DNA of 64,000 nt from Epiperipatus broadwayi (lineage: Eukaryota > Onychophora > Udeonychophora > Euonychophora > Peripatidae), in assembly GCA_028023455.1 (NCBI GenBank), contig JAQFVV010012434.1, forward strand, positions 8,181,355 through 8,245,354, read 5' to 3'. Positions 12,261 to 24,690 of this stretch are shown here, piece after piece (the stretch's first letter is position 1; each line of letters starts with the position of its first letter). A program made the translations under genes and the position numbers. Below the pieces are notes generated by a model. The model was not told where the DNA came from. It did no database searches and was given only the letters and a program-made list of their open reading frames with translations.

Positions 12261-12924
12261 ACATTTCTAAATAGTTTAAATATTCTTGAATATTTTCATA
12301 ACAGAACACTGGGAATTTATCTACTTTGACTAATAATATTGATATAAGGATCACGCACATATTAACTCATGCACACACATAATAATGATAATAAAGGACT
12401 ACATAGTATTTGAAATTTAATCACACACATCAATAGTTCATTTATGTATAATATAGAGTTCATATGATTAGACTCTTGAAAGATTCGTACGAATTAATGC
12501 AATGCAATGGCTATTACAGTATAAATGAAAATAAGCAAATGTTTTACCTAGGATTTTGAATGTAGGTTTAACACTTTGTTTTCTTCTTGTTTGTTGTTTC
12601 TTCCAGTATGAATAGTTCCAGTATGAATGCTTCTAGCCGGCTGGGACTTTTCCTTGCTGAGTTTCCTGATTTTCACAATTATTACTATCGGAGACAAATA
12701 GATACTGACGGAGATTTTCTAAGATGTTAAGCTGACATTATTTCATGGGCAGATCTGCTGTTTTCTTAGACATCTGGGCTGAAGATAAACGTGCATTCCC
12801 AAGATCTTCTCAACACTGCATTTTGTTTGTTAACTGCTCAATTAATTTCTGAACTGCACTACTCAATTACTTTGTGAACTGATTCACTCAATTAATTTGT
12901 GGAATGAATTGTCCGATAAAAAAT

Positions 12925-12942
12925 AGGTCTATTTATACCTGT
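12925..12942 (-). promoter_or_regulatory. TATA-like motif, minus strand
   Basis: The minus strand reads CAGGTATAAATAGACC, a good TATA-box match in an otherwise less AT-biased patch. It could be an old LTR promoter. There is no recognisable gene downstream on that strand, so this is weak. Confidence 0.25.
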
Positions 12943-13493
12943 GCCTTGTTGTCTTTCTCATATCTCTGGCAAAGATCTGTTGTCAAATTCCAATGATAAT
13001 CATTTGATAAACGTGTTTTGGAAGATTGCTTAATTAGTAATAGCCATGCAAGAAAATGTGTTGTTTTATTTTATTAATAGCCATTGCCGTGGTTTTAATG
13101 ATAATCTTCTTTAATTTCGCATACATTTTATTTATTTACCAATCGCACATATATACGCACATATATTTTTAATACAATTTACTATTTAGTTTTAACATTA
13201 TTTTTTTCTTTAATTAAACTTGAATGAAAAGAGATTTGTATGTTTTAACTTTTTAAAATATATTTTTATGAATACTAATAAAAACTATTTATTTCCTTTT
13301 GTAAACCTTTAGTTTCATTTCTCAAACCAAGACTCCCCCTCCCCCCCCTTTTGATTAATTAATTGTAGCTTTTTTTATTTCAAAAACTAACGCTAGAAAA
13401 CTATTTAATTCTTATCTTTTTCAAAAACAAGCTGCAATAAACTCTTCAACATTTAATTTTATGTTTAGATAAAATTATATGTGCCTATATCAA

Positions 13494-13500
13494 TATAGGT

Positions 13501-13539
<39 letters not shown>

Positions 13540-13548
13540 CTATATAGT

Positions 13549-13600
<52 letters not shown>

Positions 13601-13602
13601 AC
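13494..13602. repeat. Two TA tracts with mirror-complementary flanks
   Basis: The first tract is bounded by TATAGGTAC on the left and GTACCTATA on the right (13494-13548). The second is bounded by GTAAAAATGTTTTATA and its exact complement TATAAAACATTTTTAC (13547-13602). Each would fold into a long hairpin. Confidence 0.8.
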
Positions 13603-13724
13603 TCTTTAATAGAAAAACAAAATTATGAAAACATTATAAACAAATTGTTGACTTCTTTTATATTACAATATTATAAATTATTTATAATAAATTTGATCCC
13701 CTCTTTCAGCAATTTAGTATTGCA

Positions 13725-14150
13725 TCTACTGGTTTCTTAGGCAGAGAAGTGTGATATCCAGAGAATACCTATGACCATGCTAAAGCTAAATAAGATATAT
13801 AATGACAACAAATTTTCAGGCCACAAATGTTCTTGACTGCTGAGTCCAACCCCTGTCATTCAAAGCACTTTATTTGTTTTGAAGTAAACTTCAGGCACCA
13901 GCTAATTACAAGTAGTTAACATGCCCTGAATAATGGCAAACTAATTCAGTGCCTAAGAAGTCTCAACTAGCCCAATAGAAATATAAACTGCTTGTATAAC
14001 TTCTCATCTAAGTTGTTTTTAGTGGTATAATTAAAGAATTTACTGACAATAATTAACAGACAAGTACTTTATTGTAAATATTTTAAATAGACTTAGTACT
14101 AAGACTTTTTTACTTTAATATTTTACTTTATAACACACACACACATTTTA
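13725..14150 (+). repeat. Diverged direct repeat, copy 2
   Basis: The partner of 11790-12260, in the same orientation, starting around TTTCTTAGGCAGAGAAG and reaching the ACACACACACA run near 14138. It carries no coding region. Confidence 0.5.
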
Positions 14151-14621
14151 TTATTTCTTTATGTTTAAAAACAATCTCTATTCATGCATTCCTTATTCTT
14201 TAAATAAATGAGAAAAGAGAATTTTTAGTTTTTAGATTTCCTTTTTTTTCTTTAATAGTTTTAATTTTTCTCAGTTAAATTACTCCCAGGCTAACTGCAT
14301 TTTCTTTCAATACAACTTTTTAACTTTCCAAATACCACTTTTCTTAACTTATTTGAAAGTTTAATTTTTACTAAGTTAAATTTTCTCCCCCTTCTAATTA
14401 CTCTTTCAACTTTCTGAATTATATTTCTCTTTCTTAAACTTTTATAATTAATTCTTTTGAATGAGTTTTTTTTTTTACTTTAATCATTTCTTGATAAAAT
14501 AATTTGCAGTGATTTTATTATTCATTAATTAATTTAAAAATTTTTGCATTATCTATGGAGATTTTTATTTTAATAATTTTAGACAAAATTATTACAACAT
14601 GTAGTGCTTGACTAGTGGTAC

Positions 14622-16749
14622 AATATATTGTAATGGGACGACGTATATTAACTTCGTCCCTACTTTCCTAACAGAGATTCGGGCTTCGAAATAAACATGA
14701 CATAGCGTAAAGCTTTATTTATTTACTTATATCGATAGTTATTCACTATCCACACAAGGGGGCGCCAGATACGATTATTTAAGTGGAATTTAATTTCTCG
14801 CATCACCTTACGTCACATCAAAACGATTTCGAAGTCTAATCCCGCCCACCAGCTCAAACTCCCAGCATGGACCAATAAGGTTACTCAAGGTCGTTATATA
14901 ATTGTTTTCAAAGACAACTCCTTACGGAAAAGACGCACAGTTCACTAATGGGAAAGAAGTTTAGTTTGCTAACTGATTGATCCTAGCACTAGACTTGATT
15001 ATTGGTTGTTTATGACCAATACGGCGGTTCGTTTATGCCCCGAACAATAGGCTTATAAGATCATCCCCCCTATCTGCTATACTCAATATAATTGTTTGAC
15101 ATTTGTTTACATATTTATTATAGACCCGCCCAATTCTTAAGTCTATCTTAACTAAGGAAAAATAAATAAACATCGTGACTTACGGCACGATGTTGGCATA
15201 TTATATTTAAAAGAAACATTGAAAATAAATCTAAATCTAAATAAGTATAATTTAACGATAAGTTTATTAATGATCAAGAGTAACTGAGATAAGACTTTAA
15301 TTGTATGAAAAGACCTGAGAAATGCTCGACTTGTTTATATACTGAACGAATTTATTGAATATAAAATATTAATTTGAATTTTATTCGCACACGCACATAC
15401 ACACATTCACGCTCGCAGAGAAACATATTAAACATAATAAAGTATGAATGATAAATACAAGTTTCCTTTTTACATTTTGAGAGTACGGATTATGGTTTAT
15501 TAGATATCACTTAAGTTCAAAGTTCATGTTTTGAAAAGTCCTACGATTAAGATAGATTACAATAATAGATTAAATATTACAGCAAATTTATGATTTATTT
15601 ACGCAAGTGTATGTTAGTTAACTATGAGATTGCCTTTAAGAGTTTACGAATTGAGTGAATGAAACATAATATAAAATAAACTATTTACCTAGGATTTTGA
15701 TTTTGACTTCCGCTGCTTCGAGTGAGACGAGGATTTGAACGTGGGAGATGGCTTTCATAGTGAAGTGATTTTAAAGTGAGCATAGCATGGTCTGGACGAT
15801 GTTGGTATTTCTCGGAACATAATGATTAGGTTGGAGCATTAATTTCACGTGGAGATGTTATTGAATTTTCATAGCTTCGGAGATATTTGGTGGCGGAGCG
15901 TCGATCAATCACTGAAGGGTTTTCTAGCCCCTCATGACAATCGACGCTCTAAGTATTAATTTCATAACGATCATCTTGGATTTGGATACGGCAAACTGAA
16001 AGAATATTATTCTATGTCACGCTATATGAAATAAGCACATGAAGCGAAAATATCAATACACGTTAAGTTAGGTTAAGTCAAACAAGCAAGCCAGCAAAAA
16101 AAACAAGAACAAACTTGAAAAAGCCAGAACAAGCCATTGAATAGATTTTGTTTGATATTTATAAGAGGTGATCCTTATCTTGGGATCCAATCTCCCCCCA
16201 GAGTTCCATATTTTTAAGAGTTGTCGTTCAGGTCCGTGTTTGACGTAATGTTCACTCAATCCTTTTTGCTTAAGGCAAATTTTGGTCTCGGCAATCTCAT
16301 GTTGCAATCTCAGTTAACAAACCTTATTCATTCACACTTTGAGTGCATGCGTGTGCGTGTTTTTACAAGAACAATACAATCTACATTAATTTTAGAAGTC
16401 GAGCATTTAATCTTTTCTCAAATCTTTTATGAGTTTTACCTTTGCTAAAACTATAATTTAACAATAAACATTTTAAATATCCCGTGGCGTATACGAGTGG
16501 AAATTATCTTTGAATTTTTATTAGAGCATATTATATTTTCTTTTATTATATTTTTAGAGAATGTTATATTAATAATTTATACGAAAGCCTTAACTATTTA
16601 ATGAGACAATTATTATCTTTATTTTTACAAGTGTATTTTAGAAAATGTGGAAAGAAAACTATTAAAGGTTACAAAATATAACGTTAAGAGTATTTTATAC
16701 TGCTTGAGTGTGTGTGTGTTTACATATACCGACTTTGTCTCGGTATAAT
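14622..16749 (-). mobile_element. Right arm of the foldback-like element
   Basis: Inverted partner of 9607-11768. The outer tip is TATACCGA, seven bases, TCGGTATA, a clean palindrome. On the minus strand TGGCGCCCCCTTGTGTGGAT at 14767 downward looks like a retroelement primer-binding site, but the bases before it do not end in CA, so this is uncertain. The outer end lies nine bases from the LTR that starts at 16758. Confidence 0.6.
15896..15949 (-). other. Conserved hairpin in the right arm
   Basis: GAGCGTCGAT (15896-15905) and ATCGACGCTC (15940-15949) form the same 10-bp stem as in the left arm, with an inner GGG/CCC stem. Confidence 0.6.
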
Positions 16750-16757
16750 ATATTAAT

Positions 16758-18304
16758 TGTAATGGAATTTGCCATTTTTCATATATATATCATGCACATA
16801 TATAATCATTTGTAAGATTTCATGTATGTATATAATGCTACATGTATATGCATAATTGTTAAAAAAAATTTATTCTTAAAAGTATTTCGAAAATTATTCC
16901 ATTTCTCGCCCAGCATATTTATGAGCATCAATTTATGACCTCAAGTGCCAATCCTATATTACTATAAGAATTATGCTGGGAGAGCTGGAATACCAATATG
17001 GAAATGCCCTGGTCTAGCTCTACTCAGGGCGGGTGATTATTTAAACATGGGAATATGTGGGGGGTTATACTATATGAGAAACTACATTAATTTTTAATTC
17101 TAGTAATCTAACAAACTCAAAAACAAAAAAATAATACAAATATATGTAAGTTTCATTTTACTTTAATCTTATAACTTTTATTTCTATATTATTTATATGA
17201 CCCGATTATTTTGTACTCAAAATGATGAGAAACATGTGCATACACTGCATAGAAATATATAAAATGCAATAGAAAATGAAAATAAACAGAAAAACAATAT
17301 CAGATTTGTCCGGATACAGAATAAAAAATCATTTCAGAAGAATTAATAAATAATGTTCATGTGGAAAGTGTATGTGTAGTTAAAAACACACTAACATTTG
17401 AAATATTATTCGAATATAGGTGGTAAATGTGCACATTACCTTTTTTTTCTACCTCATGGAAAACTAAAAGTGAAATACTTCCTTCCAATATGTATTGCAT
17501 TCGACATAGGTGATTTCAGTGGTCCGATCTGCTTTATTGATTTTCGACCTGCTACTATGGTTGCAGATTGATCTTGGCATTGGAGTGATTGGTTTCCATT
17601 AATAATATTCACTTATCCGGCAGAAACTTTAGTGTCTTCAAGGGCAGGACTGTAAAGCCTATTATGCTTATGACTCTAAAGCCAGCTTGCACATCATTTT
17701 ACCAGACGATTCTAAACAATTCTCCCCTCTGCAGCACTCTACTAAAATTGGCAATAGACTAATTATAATATTTTCTTTTTTTAATTAATTAATTATTTTT
17801 TTATCAGAAAGTTCTGCCACTCAAAATCCGGATTCTTTTTGAAACAAAGCAAAGCTTTTAACACCTCAAAATTATTTTTACTCTCCTTTTGTCTTGATCG
17901 AATTTCTTTTGAATCCAAAACTTAAATCTCCTAATTAAATTCTTCAGATATCGATCAAGTTCTTTTTAATAATTTTTTTTCATTTAACTTCTCCAAAATG
18001 AAATTGAAGAGCTTCCATCTTGAGAAATAAAACATATTTCTATGTCTGCATTTATACATTTTACTTTTTTTTCATATTATTCTATCCAGCAAAAATATAT
18101 ACACGCATTTCCATAAAACAAAGAGCACACATACCCCCACCTCTTCTGTTTATTTTAACCTTTTTAAATCCCTATTTAGAATTATAAATTTATATCCTAA
18201 AATAAATATAATAAAAAAAAACTAAATTCAATTAATTGGGTTATATTGATGCATATATAAAAAAGTTTACTTTTGAAACAGGGGTCTAACTCAGCCCTGT
18301 TTCA
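16758..18304 (+). repeat. 5' LTR of a coding-poor LTR element
   Basis: Starts TGTAATGGAATTT and ends CAGCCCTGTTTCA. It is repeated in direct orientation at 19378-20937 with high similarity throughout. TG at the start and CA at the end fit LTR termini. No convincing tRNA-complementary primer site follows the left copy. Confidence 0.7.
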
Positions 18305-19377
18305 ATACCCCTCTCCCGGAAGCCTTTAAATACAGTCCACATGTTTGAATGGCTTATGTCTAAACTAACAAAACTATATGTGTGTCCTAAAATCAATTTT
18401 ATTTGACTTTCACCTGGTAGCTATAAAAACTAAGAGTAAGCCATCATCAGCCTAATGATATACACTGGGTGTGACCACAACTCATGATCATATAACATGC
18501 TATGAATGAATACATCCAACTCTATCCCAACTTACTTGGTTAGATGACCACAAAATAACAACAACAAAAAATGTAAAAAAAAAAAAAATTCTTTTTTTTT
18601 TAACGAGAAGGCATCTCCTAACCACACTCTGCTGCTTCTAAGTCTTAGGGGTGTGGGTAACTAGGACAAATGCCTGATTCTTATTCAGAATTTTCCAGGT
18701 TAGATATAAATTGCCCAAAACCATGCTCGCTTCTGGAGTTTTATGGGTGGGATGATATGTGAATGCCCTGCTTCCTTAAAAGTCTTGCAGGCTTAAGTCT
18801 AATACATACATTTATCTGCTGCTTCATATTGGATGAGTCAACCATGTTGGGAATAAAAAGCAGCTATATACAAAATGCAATACACCATATGCCTGATCTA
18901 GCAGCCAAACCCATATCCCCTGTCAGAATTAGACCACTTTTTCCCCAAAACTTCACAGCCACAACTTATTTATTCTTTATCCTTACAAACTGGCAAACAC
19001 AAATGTATAAACCATTACCTTATATACATCAATATATATATAACTGCCCCTATAATAACTAAGATTAATATTGAACCCAAAACCTAAAAAAATAAATAAT
19101 AATAAAAAATTTCAGGCCTACTTTCCCTCCTCCAAAGTACTATGCTGCATACTTAACTTCCCTAACTAACCAATCCACTCCGTTGTCTATTTTTCGATTT
19201 CTCTTACTTTAAAATTCAATAAACTAAATTTTAATGTTTGTTGACTTTTTTCTATTTTTTTTTTTTAAATTTTTTTTAAATATATATCCATGTATTTACT
19301 TTTTTTTTTATGCTTAACCCCTACACTTTGTCCCCCATACTTTTCACTCTTCGAAAGCCCTTTAGTTGGGATGCCAT
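18305..19377. mobile_element. Internal region of the coding-poor LTR element
   Basis: About 1.07 kb between the LTRs. A 99-codon open frame at 18763-19062 has no recognisable domain and is probably chance. No gag or pol motifs are visible, so the element would rely on proteins from elsewhere. The flanks (ATTAAT left, ATATAT right) do not give a clear target duplication, so an alternative is a tandem duplication of a 2.6 kb unit. Confidence 0.5.
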
Positions 19378-20937
19378 TGTAACGAAATTTTCCATTTTAT
19401 ATATATATATATATATATATAATCATTTGTAAGATTTTGTGTATGTATATAACACTACACGTATATGTGTAATTGTTAAAAAAAATATTTATTCTTACAA
19501 GTATTTTGAAAATTATTTCATTTCTCACCCAGCATATTTATGAGCATCAATTTATGACCTCAAGCACCAATCCTATATTATTATAAGAATTATACTGGGA
19601 GAGCTGGAATACCAATTTGGAAATGCCCTTGACTAGCTCTACTCAGGGCAGGTGATTATTTAATCATAGGAATATGTGGGGGGTTATACTATATGAGACA
19701 CTCTTCAATCAAAGTTATTACATTAATTTTTAATTCTAGTAATCTAACAAACTCAAAAACAAAGAAATAATACAAATATACATAAGTTTCATTTTACTTT
19801 AATCTTATAACTTTTATTTCTATATTATTTATATGACCTGATTATTTAGTGCTCAAAATGATGAGAAATGCATGCATACACATACATTGCATAGAAATAT
19901 ATAAAATACAATAGAAAATTAAAATAAATGGGAAAACAATATCAGATTTGTCCAGATACACAATAAAAAATCATTTTGGAAGAGTTAATGAATAATGTTC
20001 ATGTGGAAAGTTTATATGTAGTTAAAAACACACTAACATTTGAAATATTATTCGAATATAGGTGGTAAATGTGCACATTACCTTTTTCTTTCTTCCTTGT
20101 GGAAAACTAAAGGTGAAATACTTCCTTCCAATGTGTATTGCATTCGATGTAGGTGATTTTGGCAGTCCGATCTGCTTTATTGATTTTCAACCTGCTACTA
20201 TTGTTGGAGATTGATCTTGGCATTGGAGTGATTGGTTTCCATTAATAATATTCACTTATCTGGCAGCAACTTCAGTGTCTTCGGGGGCAGGACTGTAAAG
20301 CCTAACATGCTTATGACTCTAAAGCCAGCTTGCACATCATTCTACCAGATGATTCTAAACAATTCTTCCCTCCACAGCACTCTACTAAAATTGGCAATAG
20401 ACTAATTATAATTTTTTTTTTAATTAATTAATTTTTTTTATCAGAAAGTTCTGCCACTCAAAATCCAGATTCTTTTTGAAACAAAGCAAAGCTTTTAACA
20501 CCTCAAAATTATTTTTACTCTCCTTTTGTCTTGATCAAATTTCTTTTGAATCCAAAACTTAAATCTCCTAATTAAATTCTTCAGATATCGATCAAGTTTT
20601 TTTTTAATATTTTTTTTTGATTTAACTTCTCCAAAATGAAATTGAAGAGCTTCCATCTTGAAAAATAAAACATATTTCTATATCTGCATTTATACTTTTT
20701 ACTTTTTTTTCATATTATTCTATCCAGCAAAAATATATACACGTTTCCATAAAACAAAGAGCACACATACCTCCACCTCTTCTGTTTATTTTAATCTTTT
20801 TAAATCCCTATTTAAAATTATAAATTTATATACTAAAAGAAATATATAAAAAAACTAAATTCGATTAATTGGGCTATATTGACACATATATAGAAAAGTT
20901 TACTTTTAAAACAAGGATCTAACTCAGCCCTGTTTCA
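19378..20937 (+). repeat. 3' LTR of the coding-poor LTR element
   Basis: Direct copy of 16758-18304 starting TGTAACGAAATTT and ending GCCCTGTTTCA, followed by a short TA tract. It differs from copy 1 by scattered, transition-rich substitutions and a longer TA tract near its start. Confidence 0.7.
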
Positions 20938-21446
20938 ATATATATATATATGTTAGATTTAATATTCTAAAATTACGAATTTATAGTATTATTCTAGAAC
21001 CTTCCACATAATAAAGTATAATAACTAAATAGCTGACTCACAGTACAATAACAACACTTTCCTCAAAGCTTCTTATTTATCAAATCATATATATTATTTT
21101 TAATATGTTTAAACATCTATATTGTAAAAATTTTGAGCTTAATAAAATTGATTTGAATATTTGTGTGTTTATTAAGAGATTGCAGTTTGAAATATGCTCT
21201 ACTCAGGAATATAATTTTATAAATTAAGTTTTATAATTTACATATATAAGTACAGAACCTGGTCTATCACTTTTATAAATAATTAGAATGGACAAATCTA
21301 ATTTATGAGATTTATTCTTATTGATATGCATATTAAGAGCCACCTTCATTGTTAAAAAAGAGTTGCCTTGACAACAGTTTGAAATTCTTGATTATTGCTA
21401 TTGTGATTATCTAATGATTGACTGGATTTTAATGATATATATATAT

Positions 21447-21479
<33 letters not shown>
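20938..21479. other. AT-rich spacer with TA tracts
   Basis: No coding signal. TA-rich tracts at about 20938-20951 and 21436-21479. Confidence 0.45.
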
Positions 21480-21483
<4 letters not shown>

Positions 21484-22022
21484 TCATTGTAACAATATTT
21501 CATACTCTGTAGTCAAGTTGCAATCTTTAAGTGTCCATATATATTCAATGGACCATTAGTAAGAATGGATTTCCATTCTTGCTATTAAAAGGTGTGAAGG
21601 TTGCCTTGACAGCAGTTAGAAATATTGGTTGTTATATTTACTGTGAATGTTTAGGTGGTTACTGGTTGGAAACTAATTATATCATTATCCCATATTAGCT
21701 TTAGGCACTATTTCGCTTATTATTTCTAGATAATACATGGGCAATTTAAAAGTATTGCATTAAGTAATGTTTTAATATATATTTATTAGTCTGCATTATA
21801 GTGACATGATTATTTCATGTTTAAAGAGGTTTATTTAAACTTCATTGTAACAATATTTCATACTCTGTAGTCAAGTTGCAATCTTTAAATGCACCATTAG
21901 TAAGAATGGATTTTCATTCTTGCTATTAAAAGGTGTGAAGGTTGCCTTGACAGCAGTTAGAAATATTGGTTGCTATATTTACTGTGAATGTTTAGGTGCT
22001 TACTGGTTGGAAACTAATTATA
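21480..22022 (+). repeat. Two near-identical 200-bp direct repeats
   Basis: 21480-21682 and 21838-22022 share AACTTCATTGTAACAATATT, then AGTCAAGTTGCAATCTTTAA, GTAAGAATGGA, GGTGTGAAGGTTGCCTTGAC and GGTTGGAAACTAATTATAT. Copy 2 lacks about 17 bases present in copy 1. An older relative with TTGCCTTGACAACAGTTTGA lies near 21362. They are probably copies of a small non-coding repeat. Confidence 0.7.
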
Positions 22023-24648
22023 TATATATATATATATATATTGTACCTATATTGATATAGGCACATATTTGAATCGGTTCAATATATATATATATTGAAA
22101 CAGTCAGATCTGTTTATTCTTCTGTTTCACTTACTATCTATAGTAGTATTTATTTATGTATACCTATACCCAAATCCTCATAGATTACACTAATTTAATA
22201 ATACTAGTCATATGTATGTGGGTATTTTAGCATACAGTATAGAAAGCATATGCATATATGTAAAAAGTCAATAAATACATGCATATATATATTAATAGTA
22301 TATATATATATATAATATCAATAAATACATGCATATATATATTACTAGTGGTTAAATAAATGTAAACATGCTATGGGTGTGTAACCAGAACCTACATATA
22401 TGCAGGAATGAAATAATGTTATAAGTTTAAAACATTAGAAAATTTCTTTATTTAAAATATTATTATAAAATTAATATTTGAAATTTTAATATTTCTACAT
22501 ATAGCATTAAATTATTTAAATGCATTACATATATAATAAAATGTTTTCAGAGTTTTAGATTTGTTTTTCAAAAAAGGTAATTTAGTAAAATTAATTCTTC
22601 TCACTGTATTCTGACCTAATTAAAATTTTAAGAGTAAAAATAGATTTTAAAACAACTATGAATAAATTAACCTGGTCAAGATCGAGGGATCCACCTGTAT
22701 AAAAAAATTGATAATAGCAGGAATTCCAAATTTTCAAGAATATAGTAGTGAATTAATTAAAAAAACAGATCTGAAACCATCACTGAAGAAAAAGAGAAGA
22801 GAGAAGGGAGTGAGCTAGTATATAAACTTACTGCAGCAATTTTGAAACACTCTCTTTTACTATTTCAAGTGAAATTTTTATTTAGTCATTTTGTAAAATT
22901 CTAATCATGATGATGATGGGGTAGAAAGGCAATTTCTTGCTTTCTAGCCTGGAAGATAGTCTACAGGATGTGAAAGAAGAAGAACCAATAGCCGATGCCA
23001 TCCAAAGAAAGCACTCAAGACCAAGCCACCTGCCACAGCAAAGAAATTATAGTGGTAACAGATCTCTACCAATCTAAAATAAACTTTTCAACTAAACTTC
23101 ATAACTTCTAAAGTTAGCTAAATTTACTATCAATGGCCAATATAATCTACTGTATTCTAAATTTCTAAATAGTAATTCCTAAATTAAAATGTAATTTTAT
23201 TTTATTTTATTTAAATTGTAAGTCTTACCTGATTTCAACAGACATATATAATTCCAACTTATTTTACATATTTGAATTATTTTAGCCTAATAATATTTGC
23301 TTTTATTGATAATTTTCATAAATGATTTAAACTGATATTAAACTGAATTAATCTAATTTAGGCTATTTTATTTCATTCCCTTTTAAACTAAGCAAATAAA
23401 GCCAAATCTTAGATTTCAGTTACATAAAATCTTATTTCTAAATTTATGTTTCTTTTTGTTAAATCTATGCCAATATTATTTTCTTTTCAATTATGTATTT
23501 GTTTATGCTATGTTTGTTCAGAATGGAATTTACTCAGAGTTAAATGATTAGTGAGGAGTGATTAGATATTCTCACATTTATGTAATTTCATATTTATTAA
23601 TGCACAAGCAAAAGTTCCTTCTAAAATGTATAAAATAAATCTTATTTCAAATATAATTAAAAGCTTATAAACACTTTAAGATAAGTTTGCTTTAAATGAA
23701 ATATTTATTTAATATTTAGCTGAAGTGATAAAATATGGCATAAAGCTAGAATTTAATATTGTAATTATCTCAAAATATGCTGTAGTTCTCCCTAGAGTAT
23801 ATATAAAATGCCTATATAGCTGGCTTAGCAAACTAGATTCATAAGTTTTCCTTAATAGCATAGATATAGATACTAGATTGTGAACTGAATTACAGTAGTT
23901 TCATAGAAAGAAACTATTGTTTTGCATCATAGTTTATTATATAATGGTATAGTCAGTGGGGCAAATGTGTTCTTAGGAAATGCATCAGGGTATATACTCC
24001 TTGCTATATATTTTATGCTTCCAATGAGCATTATGTTTTAAGGGTCACCCCATTCTTTAGTTCGAACAACTATTTCTTTTTCAAATTGGCATGGATTTTA
24101 AGGGCCATCCCATTCTTTATATTTAGGATTGGAGCACAAGGATCCAAAGTATTATATTAGTTATTCGATCATTCACACTAAAAGGTCTCATTAACAATAA
24201 GTAGTACGATGTTTAGGGAACTGGTTACTCGGTAACAAATCCTGTGAGCTAGGACACATTCGAGATACACCAACTCAGATTGTATACTTTATAAGTGCCT
24301 TGGTGTCTAAAGTCTGACTGCCTATCATTAGTTCATCCACCATAATAATTTATATTTCAGCATTGATCTGAAACAGAATCTAATTTTATAGACATATAAG
24401 CTATATAGAGAATATGTTAAATGATATGCATTAAACAAAATATTAATTATAAATAATGATAATCACTTCTACTAGCTGCCTAAAGCAAATATAAATCCAA
24501 ATATATAGCATAAACTAGGCATAGATTATCATGAGAAATTAAACCAGTTTGTAATATCATAATTGTAAGACTCATGAAAACCAACTTATATTATGTAGAA
24601 TTCATCACTTGTGAGTGATATATATATATATATATATATCACTATTTT

Positions 24649-24690
<42 letters not shown>

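Larger units (their letters stand above)
11769..14621. other. Interior of the foldback-like element
   Basis: No transposase or other protein domain is visible on either strand. The interior contains a pair of diverged direct repeats (11790-12260 and 13725-14150), a TATA-like motif on the minus strand, a C-rich run at 13334-13348 and two palindromic TA tracts at 13494-13602. It probably records nested insertions of other elements. Confidence 0.5.
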
